DNA of 33,565 nucleotides from JBCCGI01 sp039029355 (GTDB lineage Bacteria; Planctomycetota; UBA1135; GCA-002686595). The DNA is taken from the NCBI GenBank assembly GCA_039029355.1, contig JBCCGI010000088.1:1-33565 (forward strand), given 5' to 3'. The notes under the pieces are model-generated. The model searched no databases. It was not told the DNA's origin and saw nothing but the letters and a program-made list of their open reading frames with translations. Positions 16,508 through 25,596 of the stretch are shown in pieces (the first letter of the stretch is position 1; the number at the start of each line of letters is the position of its first letter). Made by a program: the position numbers and the translations under genes.

Positions 16508-18547
16508 ATGCGGATGCAAGAAAGAGCGCGCCCCACGGCTCCGTCCCGCGCTCTCGGGCTCGCGGTCGTTTTCGGGCTCGTCCTCGCCGCGGGCATGTCG
16601 TGTGGCGACGGGTCCGACGAGGCGGCCGAGCCGGGCTCGGCGACGCCCAACGCCTCCTCCGAAGCCGCCCCCGCGGCCCAGGAGGGCGACCCGCCGACCG
16701 CGCAGCGCTTCCGCGTGGACATGCTGCGCGAGGCCCGCGACTTCCCGCGACACCCCTCGGACGGAGGCGGCCGGGCGTGGATCGACGGCGAGGCGCTCGC
16801 CCGCGCCGGCGCCCCGGGACGCTGGACCGTCGTCTACGAGGCCGGCGAGCTCGGCGTCGCCGTCGGCGGCTACGTGCGGCTGACCGTGCCGCCGTTCTGG
16901 AACTGGACCGACCCGCAGAACCGCGCCGAGCAGGCGCCGGGCTACACGACGGCGGAGACCGAAGCCGACGGGGTCGAGCTCGAGAACGTCGTCCCCGACC
17001 GCGGCGTCTTCGTCGCGCGCATCGCCGGCCGCGCGCTCGCCGCCGGCGAGACGATCCGTTTCGTCTACGGCGCGGGCCCCGGGCTGGCGCGCGCCGACCG
17101 GTACGCGGAGCGCGAGTCGCCGTTCTGGGTCTCGGTCGACGGCGACGGCGATGGAATGGCCGAGGTGCTGGCCGACTCCCCCACCATCGAGGTGCTCCCC
17201 GGGCCTCCGGCGCAGCTCGTGCTCACCGCCCCCTCGACCGCGCGCCCTGGCGACGAGATCGAGCTGCACGTCGCGGTGCTCGACCGCAGCGGCAACACCG
17301 GCACCGCGTTCGAGGGAAGCGTCGACTTCCCCGGCGTCCCGGAGGGCGTCGAGGCCCCCGCGTCGATCGAGCTCACGGCGGAAGACCGCGGCCACAAGAC
17401 GGTACGCCTCCGCGTCAACGCGGCCGGCGTCCACCGGCTGCTCGGCCGCGCGCTGCCCGTCGGAGCCCCTGCCGACGCCGAAGGTTGGCTGGGCGAGACC
17501 AACCCGATCGAGGTGGCGAGCAACGTGCCGCGCATCCTGTGGGGCGACCTGCACGGGCACTCGAACCTGACCGACGGCACCGGGACGCCCGAGGACTACT
17601 ACGCGTATGCGCGCAACGTAGGCGGGCTCGACGTCGCCGTTCTGACCGACCACGACCACTGGGGGATGCTGAAGGTCGACTCGCATCCCGAGCTGTGGTC
17701 GCGCATCCAGACCGCGACGCGCGCGGCGCACGCTCCCGGCGAGTTCGTCACGCTGCTCGGCTACGAGTGGACCAGCTGGATCCACGGGCACCGGCACGTG
17801 CTCTACTTCGAGGACGAGGGCGTGATGTACTCGTCGGTCGACGAGGCTTACGAGTCACCGCTCCAGCTCTGGGACGCGCTGCGTAGCCAAGGCGTGCCCG
17901 CGATGACGTTCGCGCACCACTCCGCCGGCGGGCCGATCCCCACCAACTGGAACATCCCGCCCGATCCCGAGCTCGAGCCGTTGACCGAGGTCATGTCGGT
18001 GCACGGCTCGAGCGAGGCCATGGACTCGCCCAGCCGCATCTACTCGCCGCTGCCCGGCAACTTCGTGCGCGACGCCCTCGACCGCGGCTATCGCTTCGGC
18101 TTCCTCGGAAGCGGCGACGGCCACGATGGGCACCCCGGCCTGGCGCGCCTCGCGTCGCCCAACGCCGGGCTGGCGGCGATCCTCGCCGAGGACAAGACGC
18201 GCGAGGCCGTCCTCGACGCGCTCCGAAGCCGACGCTGCTACGCGACGAGCGGCCAACGCATCGTGCTGCGCTGTGCGCTCGGCGGCCAGCGCATGGGCTC
18301 GGCCCAACCGGCGCCCGGCAAGGGCACGAGCACGCTGCTCTTCGTCCACGCGATCGGCACCGCCCAGCTGCGGGCGATCCACGTCATCCGCAGCGGCGAG
18401 GTTGTGCAGGAGATCGACTGCGAGGGCGCCTGGGACTACAGCACCGGCGTCGACCTGGCCGACCTCATGCCCGGCGAGTACGTGTACGTGCGCATCGTGC
18501 AGGCCGACCGCGGCCTGGCGTGGTCGAGTCCCTTCTACCTCGACTAA
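16508..18547 (+). CDS. PHP-domain lipoprotein, DUF3604-like
   Basis: The ATG at 16508 (a second is at 16514) starts a lipoprotein signal: an Arg-containing n-region, LGLAVVFGLVLAAG and then MSCGDGS with the Cys to be lipidated. The protein is 679 residues. Residues 40-340 look beta-rich (YVRLTVPPFWNW; an Ig-like section with LVLTAPSTARPGDEIELHV), with a DGDGDG run. The PHP metallohydrolase part starts near 344: ILWGDLHGHSNLTDG, then VAVLTDHDHWG, FAHHSAGG and GSGDGHDGHPG supply metal-binding His and Asp residues. This organisation matches DUF3604 proteins, whose substrates are mostly unknown. It is probably a metal-dependent hydrolase at the cell surface. It converges with the transporter gene, overlapping by 4 bases. 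Confidence 0.88.
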   Translation: MRMQERARPTAPSRALGLAVVFGLVLAAGMSCGDGSDEAAEPGSATPNASSEAAPAAQEGDPPTAQRFRVDMLREARDFPRHPSDGGGRAWIDGEALARAGAPGRWTVVYEAGELGVAVGGYVRLTVPPFWNWTDPQNRAEQAPGYTTAETEADGVELENVVPDRGVFVARIAGRALAAGETIRFVYGAGPGLARADRYAERESPFWVSVDGDGDGMAEVLADSPTIEVLPGPPAQLVLTAPSTARPGDEIELHVAVLDRSGNTGTAFEGSVDFPGVPEGVEAPASIELTAEDRGHKTVRLRVNAAGVHRLLGRALPVGAPADAEGWLGETNPIEVASNVPRILWGDLHGHSNLTDGTGTPEDYYAYARNVGGLDVAVLTDHDHWGMLKVDSHPELWSRIQTATRAAHAPGEFVTLLGYEWTSWIHGHRHVLYFEDEGVMYSSVDEAYESPLQLWDALRSQGVPAMTFAHHSAGGPIPTNWNIPPDPELEPLTEVMSVHGSSEAMDSPSRIYSPLPGNFVRDALDRGYRFGFLGSGDGHDGHPGLARLASPNAGLAAILAEDKTREAVLDALRSRRCYATSGQRIVLRCALGGQRMGSAQPAPGKGTSTLLFVHAIGTAQLRAIHVIRSGEVVQEIDCEGAWDYSTGVDLADLMPGEYVYVRIVQADRGLAWSSPFYLD

Positions 18548-19881
18548 CCGGCGAGCCGATCCTCGGCCTCGCGCGCAGCCAGCTCGCCCGCCCGTACGTC
18601 GACCCGGCTCAGCAGGAAGCCGCCGAGCACGAAGAAGAAGAACAGGCCCAGGATGGCGTAGCGGTTGGAGCCCATCGCCTCGCCGATGGCGAAGAACACG
18701 AATGGCCCGACGCTCCCCGCCAGCTTCGAGGCGAAGGCGAAGAAGCCGAAGAACTCGGTCGACTTGTGCGCCGGGATCAGGCGCGCGAAGAGCGAGCGCG
18801 AGAGCGCCTGGGCCCCTCCCTGCACCATCCCGACGGTCAGCGCCAGCACGTAGAAGTCGCGCTCGGTCTCGAGGAAGAAGCCGTAGATGCAGACGCCGAC
18901 GTAGACCGCCAGCGTGATGTAGATCGCGCCGCGCGCGCCGATCCGCCCCGCCAGCCAGCCGAACAGCACCGCGAAGGGAATCCCGATGAACTGCGTCAGG
19001 AAGAACGCCACGAACACCGCGTTGCGGTCGAGCTCGAGGTCGGCGGCGTACGCCCCCGCCATCTTGATGATGGTGCCGATGCCCTCGCCGTAGACCAGCG
19101 ACGCCAACAGCAGGACGAACGCGTGCCGGTATCCGCGCAGCTCGCGCAGCGTCTCGCGCAACCGCCGGAAGGCCGTGCTCAGGACCGCTCCGCCGGCGCG
19201 CTCATCCGCGTCGGCCACCGCCGCCGGCTCGGGGACGCGCAGGAAGAGCGGGATCGAGAACAACGCCCACCACACCGCGACGGACAGGAACGCGAGCCTC
19301 ACCGGGAGCGTCTTCTGAGCCGGGCTCAGGTCGTCGCCGACCGGCAGGCCCAGGAGCTCGGGGTTCCCGATCCAGGCGATGTTGAGTCCGAGCAGCAGCC
19401 CTCCGCCGAGATAGCCCAGGCCGTAGCCCGTGGTCGACAGGCGGTCGATCTCGTCCTCGCGCGCGACGTGAGCCAGCAGGCCGTCGTAGCAGACGATGCT
19501 CCCGACGATGCCTACGTTGCCGAGCAGCACGAGCGCGCCGCCGAGCCGCCAGTCGCCCTCGTAGACGAAGAACATGCACGCGGTCGCCGCGACGCCCAAG
19601 GCGAGGAAGAGGCCGAGCAGCTTCTTGCGCGCCCCGGCATAGTCAGCCATCGCGCCCAGCACGGGGGCGAGCAGGGCGACCAGGACCATGCTCGCGGACG
19701 TGATCAGGCTATAGCGCCGCGTGGCCTCGCCGTCGGCGAGGTCGGCGCCGGCGACCTCGTTGAAGTAGTAGGGGAACACCGCCGCGACGATGACGGTGAA
19801 GTAGGCCGAGTTGGCCCAGTCGTAGAGGGCCCAGGCGCGGGTCTCGGGGCGGTGCAGCGTGAGGCGTTGGAGGACCCCCAT
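18544..19881 (-). CDS. MFS transporter, Atg22 / UMF1-like
   Basis: The 445-residue protein has about 12 hydrophobic segments. It starts with ALYDWANSAYFTVIVAAVFPYYF, and YDWANSA is the hallmark of the Atg22/UMF1 branch of the major facilitator superfamily. The expected loop ADYAGARKK follows the second helix, and a charged central loop (about 215-245) separates the two six-helix halves; the second half includes SRSLFARLIP and STEFFGFFAFASK. Fungal Atg22 exports amino acids from vacuoles; bacterial members are mostly uncharacterised, so the cargo is unknown. The gene stands alone on its strand, with 158 bases separating its start from the end of the next signalling gene. Confidence 0.92.
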   Translation of the reverse strand: MGVLQRLTLHRPETRAWALYDWANSAYFTVIVAAVFPYYFNEVAGADLADGEATRRYSLITSASMVLVALLAPVLGAMADYAGARKKLLGLFLALGVAATACMFFVYEGDWRLGGALVLLGNVGIVGSIVCYDGLLAHVAREDEIDRLSTTGYGLGYLGGGLLLGLNIAWIGNPELLGLPVGDDLSPAQKTLPVRLAFLSVAVWWALFSIPLFLRVPEPAAVADADERAGGAVLSTAFRRLRETLRELRGYRHAFVLLLASLVYGEGIGTIIKMAGAYAADLELDRNAVFVAFFLTQFIGIPFAVLFGWLAGRIGARGAIYITLAVYVGVCIYGFFLETERDFYVLALTVGMVQGGAQALSRSLFARLIPAHKSTEFFGFFAFASKLAGSVGPFVFFAIGEAMGSNRYAILGLFFFFVLGGFLLSRVDVRAGELAAREAEDRLAG

Positions 19882-20039
19882 GGCCGCATCCTAGGAACTG
19901 GCCTGCCGCGGTGTTGCAAGGCTCTGCGGCGAAGGGCGCAAAGCTCGCAGCCGAAACGACATAGCTCGGGCTCACGGCCCACGGCCGGTGCGCCAGGGCG
20001 TGCCCTCGCGGAGCAGCCGGGGCGGGGCGAAGCGGCCGG

Positions 20040-21977
20040 CTAGGCGGACTTGCGGGACTCGGACGGGCCGTCCGACTCCACCCAGCGGTTCCGGCCCAGC
20101 TTCTTCGCCTCGTAGGCCGCCGAGTCGGCCATCTTGAGCAGCAGCTCGACGTTGTCGAGGTGCAGATCGGAGGTCTTGGTGGCGACCCCGAGGCTGACGG
20201 TCACGCTGCCGTTGTAGTTGCCCTCGCGGATCACGGTGCTCTCGACCTCTTCCCGGATCCGCTCGGCCAGGATGCGCGCACCCTCGCGGTCGGTGTTCGG
20301 GCTGATCACCAGGAACTCCTCGCCGCCGATCCGCGCGCAGGTGTCGCTGCGGCGCAGCTTGCGCCCGAGCGCCTTGGCGGTCTCGCGCAGCACGAGGTCT
20401 CCGATGTCGTGCCCGTGGGTGTCGTTGATTCGCTTGAAGTGGTCGATGTCGACCATCAGCACCGACATGGGCTGGTCCGAGCGCAGCGCGTTGGCCCACT
20501 CGATCTCGAGCCGCTTCATCGCATAGCGACGGTTCGGGAGCTCGGTGAGCGGGTCGGTGAGCGCCGCCGCGCGCAGCTTGCGGTTCAGCACGGCGAGCTT
20601 CGCCACCTGCTCGCGCTGCAGCTTCTTGTCCTTCTCGACCAGCTGCTGGAGCTCGACCACGCGCCGGCCGGCGCGGATCCGCGCGAGCAGCAGCTTCGGC
20701 TTGAACGGCTTGACGATGTAGTCGTCGACGCCGGCCTCGAACGCCTCGACCACGCGGTCCTCTTCGCCGCGCCCGGTAAGGAGCAGCACGTACATGTTGC
20801 GCCCGGACGAGAAGCGGCGCAGCGCCTTGCAGAACTGGAGGCCGTCCATCTCGGGCATCATCCAGTCCGTGACCACGATCTGCGGGTTGTGGTCGAGCGC
20901 CGCCGCGAGCGCCGCCTTGCCGTTAGTCGCGGTGACGACCTCGTGGCCGGCGCTCTCGAGGTGGCGCTGCAGCAGGCGCAGCGACACCGGGTCGTCGTCG
21001 ACCGCGAGGATCCGCAGGCCGCCGGCGGTACCCGGGGAACGCGTGTCCGGCTGCTCGGCCAGATCCTTGCGCGACCGCTCGCGCAACACCGCCGCGGGCG
21101 TGACCGGGCCGGTCAGGACGCGGAGCATGCGGCCCCAGTCCTCCCAGCCGGCGCAGATCTCGTCGTAGATGGTCTCGAGGCGCTCCTCGGAGAGCTCTTC
21201 CTCGGAGCGGATGCGCTCTAGCTTGGCCCAGTGCTTGTGGCGATCGGCCTCGTCTTCGAGGCACATCTCGGTGAAGACCTGGGCGATGGTGAGCACCTTG
21301 AGGAACTCGAGCGCACGCGGGTCGGTGACCGAGCTCTGGTCCTCTTCGTTGCCGAGCGCGAGCGCGGCGGTGCCGAAGCACTCGGGCAGCCCCCAGTCGG
21401 CGAGCATGGCCGAGGCGACCTCGTAGTGGTCGATCTGGAAGCGGTCGCGCTCGAGCGCGGTCAGCGAGGCTCCGCCCGGCTGGCGCGACGCCTCGAGTAC
21501 GGTCGCGTACTCGGAAGGATGCACGCTGGCGAGCGCCAGCTCGCCGATCCGGGCCAGGAGCGCGCACGTGAACGACTCGGCGGGGTCGCCGACCTTCAGC
21601 TCGCGCGACACCGCGTTCGCGGCGACGGCGTTCGCGAGCGACCAGGACCAGTAGCGGTCGTAGTCGAACGCGGGGCACCGCCCCGAACGGTTGCCGGCCA
21701 CCAGCGTGAAGCCCAGCGCGACGTTGGACACCGTACGGAGCCCGAGCCGGATCGCGGCCTCTTTGACGGTCGTGATCGCGGCCTTGCCGCCGAACTGGCC
21801 GCTCGAGGCGAGCTTTAGGATGCGCCCGGTCAGCGCCGGGTCGGCCTGGATCACCGTCACGATGTCGTCCAGCGAGCAGTCGTCGCGCTGAGTCTCCACG
21901 AGGATCCGCATCCCCACGCCGGACGGCGAGGGAAGCTCTCCCGTGTGCTTCAGCTCTTCGAAATGCTCCTTGAACAT
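20040..21977 (-). CDS. HDOD-REC-GGDEF signalling protein (probable diguanylate cyclase)
   Basis: Residues 10-240 are an HDOD domain (LPSPSGVGMRILVE, IQADPALTGRILKLASS), usually a regulatory relative of HD phosphohydrolases. Residues 321-440 are a receiver with the acidic triad at VDDD, phospho-acceptor D371 in VVTDWMMPEMDG, and K423 in VKPF. After a coiled-coil linker (440-470), residues 472-632 are a GGDEF domain with an intact active site (RIGGEEF, 549-555) and an inhibitory RxxD site (R542-D545) at the canonical spacing. It should make cyclic di-GMP when the receiver is phosphorylated. It lies 18 bases downstream of the hybrid kinase gene, so that protein or its Hpt domain is the obvious phosphate source. 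HDOD at the N-terminus of a REC-GGDEF protein is uncommon. Confidence 0.93.
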   Translation of the reverse strand: MFKEHFEELKHTGELPSPSGVGMRILVETQRDDCSLDDIVTVIQADPALTGRILKLASSGQFGGKAAITTVKEAAIRLGLRTVSNVALGFTLVAGNRSGRCPAFDYDRYWSWSLANAVAANAVSRELKVGDPAESFTCALLARIGELALASVHPSEYATVLEASRQPGGASLTALERDRFQIDHYEVASAMLADWGLPECFGTAALALGNEEDQSSVTDPRALEFLKVLTIAQVFTEMCLEDEADRHKHWAKLERIRSEEELSEERLETIYDEICAGWEDWGRMLRVLTGPVTPAAVLRERSRKDLAEQPDTRSPGTAGGLRILAVDDDPVSLRLLQRHLESAGHEVVTATNGKAALAAALDHNPQIVVTDWMMPEMDGLQFCKALRRFSSGRNMYVLLLTGRGEEDRVVEAFEAGVDDYIVKPFKPKLLLARIRAGRRVVELQQLVEKDKKLQREQVAKLAVLNRKLRAAALTDPLTELPNRRYAMKRLEIEWANALRSDQPMSVLMVDIDHFKRINDTHGHDIGDLVLRETAKALGRKLRRSDTCARIGGEEFLVISPNTDREGARILAERIREEVESTVIREGNYNGSVTVSLGVATKTSDLHLDNVELLLKMADSAAYEAKKLGRNRWVESDGPSESRKSA

Positions 21978-21995
21978 CGCGGTACCGGTGCCGGC

Positions 21996-24281
21996 CTAGC
22001 CGAGCTGCGCGCGCAGCGCCTCCTGAACGCGGGTGAATTCGTGCTCGCTGCGCGAGACCAGCGACTCGGCGGAGTCGAGGTCCGCATTGCGTCCGCAGGA
22101 CTCGATCTCGCGGCAGAGCGCGGAGAGCGAGATCGCTCCGAGGTTGCCGCAGCTGCTCTTCAGCGCGTGGGCCGCGCCTTCGAGTGCCTGTGCGTCGCCC
22201 TCTTCGAGGGCCTTCTGGAGACAGCTGATGCGCTCCGGGGTGTCGGACAAGAACAGCTCGACGAGCTCGATGAAGATCTCGGGATCGTCCTCTCCCCCGA
22301 GTTCCTTCAGCGAGTCGATTACGTCCATGTCGAGCGCCGGAGAGGGCTCGGGTTCGGTCATGGCTTCTTCCTCGCGGGTGCTGGTTGTTTGGACAGGGGG
22401 CTCGCTAGCCCACTCCCGGATCACTCTGGTGAGCTCGTCGCGGGGGGCGGGCTTGGCGATGTAGTCGTTCATCCCGGCCTCGAGGCAGCGCTCCCGATCG
22501 CCCTGCATGGCGTTCGCCGTCATGGCGACGATCGGGATCTCGCGCTTGGCGGGATCGGTGAGCTTGCGGATGGCCTTGGTGGCTTCGAAGCCGTCCATCT
22601 CGGGCATGTGACAGTCCATGAGGACGATGTCGTAGTCGCCGGAGATCACGTGCTCGAGCGCTCCCATCCCGGTCTCTGCGATCTGGACCTCGCAGCCGAG
22701 CTTGGCCAGAAGGAGCTTGGTCACCTTCTGGTTGACGATGTTGTCCTCGGCCAGAAGGACGCGGTAGCCCAGCTGGCCGGAGTCCGCCTGCTCGGCCCGC
22801 GCGGTCTGCACGTTGCCCTCGGGCGCGGTGCGGACGTGGAGCAGCACATTGCGCAGCCGCGTCGGCGTGACCGGCTTCGAGAGCCAGGCGTCGAACCCGA
22901 GCCGCACCAGGTCCGTCGGCTTGTCCGACTTCCCCACCGGCCGGATCAGGACGAACTTCAGCCCGTTCGCCTCCGGGACCTCCTTGAGCACCTCGGCCAG
23001 GTCGCGGCCGGAGATGTCGGGCAGGTCCGAGTCGACGAGGGCAACCTCGAAGGGCCGACCCGCGGCCTCGGCGTCCTTAAGCTTGCGGATGGCGGTCGAC
23101 GCGGTGTGGGCGAAGTCGGCCTCCGCGCTCCAGCGAGCGGCGTGGGCCAGGACGGTCTCGCAGGTCTCGGGCGAGCCGTCGATCAGCAGCAGGCGCATGC
23201 CGCGCAGGCTGGTCTCGCTCTCGGCGGCGCCGCCGGTGACCGCGCGACGCGCGACCCCGAGCCGCGCCGTGAACCAGAAGGTGGTGCCGATGCCTTCGAT
23301 GCTCTCGGCTCCCATGTCGCCGCCCATCATGCGCGCGATCCGCCGGCCGAGCGCCAGGCTGAGCCCGCCGACCGAGCGCGCGACCTCGAGCGGCGCGAAG
23401 CCGTCGAAGACGCTCGCGAGCGCCTCGCGCGAGAGCGCCGGCCCGGGGTCGGTGACGGCGAAGCGCACGACGACGCCCTGGACGTCCTGGCGCACCTTCT
23501 CGACGGTGAGCACCACCTCGCCCGTCGTTGCGGACTGCACCGCGTTCCCGACGAGCGTCAGCAGGTTCTGCCGCAGGTGCCCGCGGTCGCCCAGCCCCCA
23601 GTGGGGAACGGTCGGGTCGACCGTGCACTTGAGCCGCACGCCCTTCTCGGTCGCGCGCGGGCTCCAGAGCTCGATGACGTTCTCGATGCAGCAGGAGAGA
23701 TCGAAGTCGCGGCGCTGCAGCTCGAAGGTGCCGGTCTCGATCTGGGTGATGGCGAGCACGTCGTCGACGATCGAGAGGAGCGTCTCCGACGAGCTGCGAA
23801 TGGTCCGTGCGTAGTCGCGCTGATCCTCGCTGAGGTCGGTATCCATCAGGATGCCGCTCATCCCCAGGATGCCGTTGAGCGGGGTGCGGATCTCGCGGCT
23901 GAGGTCGGCCACGAACTCCGTCTTGGCGCGCTCGGTCAGGTCCGCCAGCTCGCGCTCGCGCATCAGCTCTTCGTGCCGCGCCTCGAGCTGCCGCGTCTTC
24001 GCGCGTAGGTGCGCCTCGGCGCGGCGAGCCTCTTCCGCCTCCTCGGCGCGCTCGAGCAGGTGCTTCTCGATCTCCTCGGCCTGGCGCTCGCTGGTCCGGC
24101 GGCGGTTGGCGATCTGGCCCGCGAGAACGAAGGCCGCGACCACAAGATAGCCGAGAGCGCCGACGATCCCCCACCCGCGGAAGGCCAACAGGCTTCCGCC
24201 GACGACCACGAAGGCACTGGCCACCAGCTCTTCGCTGGAGGGCCGCGTGGGCTTCGGGACCAGGGTGTGGATCTCCGGCAT
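21996..24281 (-). CDS. Hybrid histidine kinase (HisKA-HATPase-REC-REC-Hpt) lacking the H-box histidine
   Basis: I start at the ATG at 24281 (761 residues); the open frame upstream adds a non-conserved Pro/Arg tail. Residues 18-60 form two membrane segments and 60-118 a coiled coil. The HisKA H-box reads LSREIRTPLNG, so R129 stands where the phosphorylated His belongs. The ATPase domain keeps an N-box Asn (VGNAVQ), but its G1 box is DPGPA (278-282) and its G2 box GGLSLAL (305-311) lacks the usual Gly pattern. The first receiver keeps D417 but lacks part of the acidic pocket and the Thr/Ser. The second is intact (E512, D513, D556, K610), as is the Hpt domain (H705 in AAHALKSS). The kinase half thus looks inactive, and the phosphotransfer half usable. 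The HDOD-REC-GGDEF gene follows. Confidence 0.93.
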   Translation of the reverse strand: MPEIHTLVPKPTRPSSEELVASAFVVVGGSLLAFRGWGIVGALGYLVVAAFVLAGQIANRRRTSERQAEEIEKHLLERAEEAEEARRAEAHLRAKTRQLEARHEELMRERELADLTERAKTEFVADLSREIRTPLNGILGMSGILMDTDLSEDQRDYARTIRSSSETLLSIVDDVLAITQIETGTFELQRRDFDLSCCIENVIELWSPRATEKGVRLKCTVDPTVPHWGLGDRGHLRQNLLTLVGNAVQSATTGEVVLTVEKVRQDVQGVVVRFAVTDPGPALSREALASVFDGFAPLEVARSVGGLSLALGRRIARMMGGDMGAESIEGIGTTFWFTARLGVARRAVTGGAAESETSLRGMRLLLIDGSPETCETVLAHAARWSAEADFAHTASTAIRKLKDAEAAGRPFEVALVDSDLPDISGRDLAEVLKEVPEANGLKFVLIRPVGKSDKPTDLVRLGFDAWLSKPVTPTRLRNVLLHVRTAPEGNVQTARAEQADSGQLGYRVLLAEDNIVNQKVTKLLLAKLGCEVQIAETGMGALEHVISGDYDIVLMDCHMPEMDGFEATKAIRKLTDPAKREIPIVAMTANAMQGDRERCLEAGMNDYIAKPAPRDELTRVIREWASEPPVQTTSTREEEAMTEPEPSPALDMDVIDSLKELGGEDDPEIFIELVELFLSDTPERISCLQKALEEGDAQALEGAAHALKSSCGNLGAISLSALCREIESCGRNADLDSAESLVSRSEHEFTRVQEALRAQLG

Positions 24282-24495
24282 TCTGAGGGGAATCTGAGGG
24301 ATGAGCTGTGCGAGCCCGCGCCGTAGATCGGGATCCGAGACCCGGCGACTTGGGCCAATCCGCACTTTGCTGAGCGGAGGTCTCGACACCGGGCATGGGT
24401 TTCCCTGCACCGACGGCCGAAGCTCGCTCGCAGCTCAAGATCGGCGCACGCCAGGCCCGAACCGTCGAAGAACCCCTTCAAAAGAGACGTACCCA
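24282..24495. promoter_or_regulatory. Divergent intergenic region between kinase and channel genes
   Basis: These 214 bases separate two divergent signalling genes and must hold both promoters. I see no clear -10/-35 pair, sigma-54 site or strong palindrome. The AAAAGAGACG just before the channel start is only a weak ribosome site. Confidence 0.4.
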
Positions 24496-25593
24496 ATGAC
24501 TTTCCTTGCGCCGCAGAAAGATCTTCGGCACGGGACAGCCGCCGCTTCGCACGCTGGCCCCGGCGCGCTGCTCGCGGTGCAGGACCCGAAGGCCACCGAA
24601 GAGGCGCTCCGCGAGCTGGAATCGATCCGCTCGGGTGAGCGCGGGCCCGGCCCCCACCGCCTCGACCTCCGCGGCCGGCGCCTCCCCGGAGTCGACCTCT
24701 CCGGCCTCGACCTGTCCGGTTCAGACCTCTCCGGGTGCGAGCTGTCCCGCGCCGACCTGAAGGGCGCGGTGCTGCTGCGGGCGAACCTGCGCGACGCGTG
24801 CCTCTTCGAGGCCGATGCCAGCGAGGCCGAGCTGGCGGGAGCCGACCTCAGGGGGACGAACCTCCAGGGCCTGCGCGCGCACTCCGCCGGGCTCGGGCGT
24901 GCCTCGCTGGACGGCGCGAACCTGGCCCGCGCCGATCTGAAGGGGGCCACTCTGAGCGACGCCTCGCTGCGCGGCGCCGACCTCACGCTGGCGTGCCTCT
25001 CCGGAGGGCGCGCCCTGCAGGCGGACTTCGGCGGCGCCGACCTGTCGCGGTCGGACCTGCGCGAGCTCGACCTGACCGGCTCGCGGTTCGAGCGAGCGAC
25101 GCTCCAGGCGGCCGACCTCCGCGGCGCGCGGCTGCGCGGCATCCGCGGGTACCAGCGCGCGAGCTGGATCCACGCCGACGTGCGCGAGGTCGACTTCAAC
25201 CACGCGCACCTGTGCCGGCGCTTCATCCTGGACCAGAACTACATCGAGGAGTTCCGGACCCAGAGCCGCGCCTCGGCCGTGCTCTACCGCCTCTGGTGGC
25301 TGACGAGCGACTGCGGCCGCAGCCTGGTGCGCTGGGGATTGCTGACCTTGACCATCGCGGTCGCCTTCGCCGGCCTCTACACCCAGGTCGAGGTCGACTA
25401 CGGCGACTATCGCACGCCGCTCTCCCCCTTCTACTACAGCGTCGTCACGCTCACGACGCTCGGCTACGGCGACAGCCTCCCGGCCTCGACCGCCGCGCAG
25501 GTCGTCTGCATGGCCGAGGTCGTCCTGGGCTACGTCATGCTCGGCGGGCTGCTGAGCATCTTCAGCAACAAGATGGCGCGACGATCGGAGTGA
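24496..25593 (+). CDS. Pentapeptide-repeat / potassium-channel fusion protein
   Basis: The 365-residue protein has no signal peptide. Residues 55-215 are pentapeptide repeats of the A(D/N)LxG type (VDLSGLDLSGSDLSG, ANLARADLKGATL, ADLRGARLRG), which fold into a right-handed beta-helix. A short linker leads to a two-helix channel: a membrane helix at about 281-296, a pore loop with the potassium filter TLGYGD (321-326), and a second helix at about 333-356. This is the KcsA/Ion_trans_2 architecture. Four subunits would be needed for a pore, with cytoplasmic beta-helices attached. Both parts are intact. The HDOD gene follows after 3 bases, so the two are one operon, divergent from the hybrid kinase. 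Ion selectivity is inferred from the filter. Confidence 0.92.
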   Translation: MTFLAPQKDLRHGTAAASHAGPGALLAVQDPKATEEALRELESIRSGERGPGPHRLDLRGRRLPGVDLSGLDLSGSDLSGCELSRADLKGAVLLRANLRDACLFEADASEAELAGADLRGTNLQGLRAHSAGLGRASLDGANLARADLKGATLSDASLRGADLTLACLSGGRALQADFGGADLSRSDLRELDLTGSRFERATLQAADLRGARLRGIRGYQRASWIHADVREVDFNHAHLCRRFILDQNYIEEFRTQSRASAVLYRLWWLTSDCGRSLVRWGLLTLTIAVAFAGLYTQVEVDYGDYRTPLSPFYYSVVTLTTLGYGDSLPASTAAQVVCMAEVVLGYVMLGGLLSIFSNKMARRSE

Positions 25594-25596
25594 CCT

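Noticed and set aside
16465..16722. Longer start for the met-zincin gene at 16722
   Set aside because: The extra 86 residues lack protein character, overlap the divergent PHP lipoprotein gene and would bury the lipoprotein signal.
18520..20043. 507-codon plus-strand frame opposite the MFS transporter
   Set aside because: The translation is Glu/Arg/Gln-rich low-complexity sequence antisense to a gene with the YDWANSA hallmark and 12 membrane helices.
21945..24008. 687-codon plus-strand frame opposite the hybrid kinase
   Set aside because: It has no recognisable motif, while the minus strand reads receiver and Hpt domains through the same bases.
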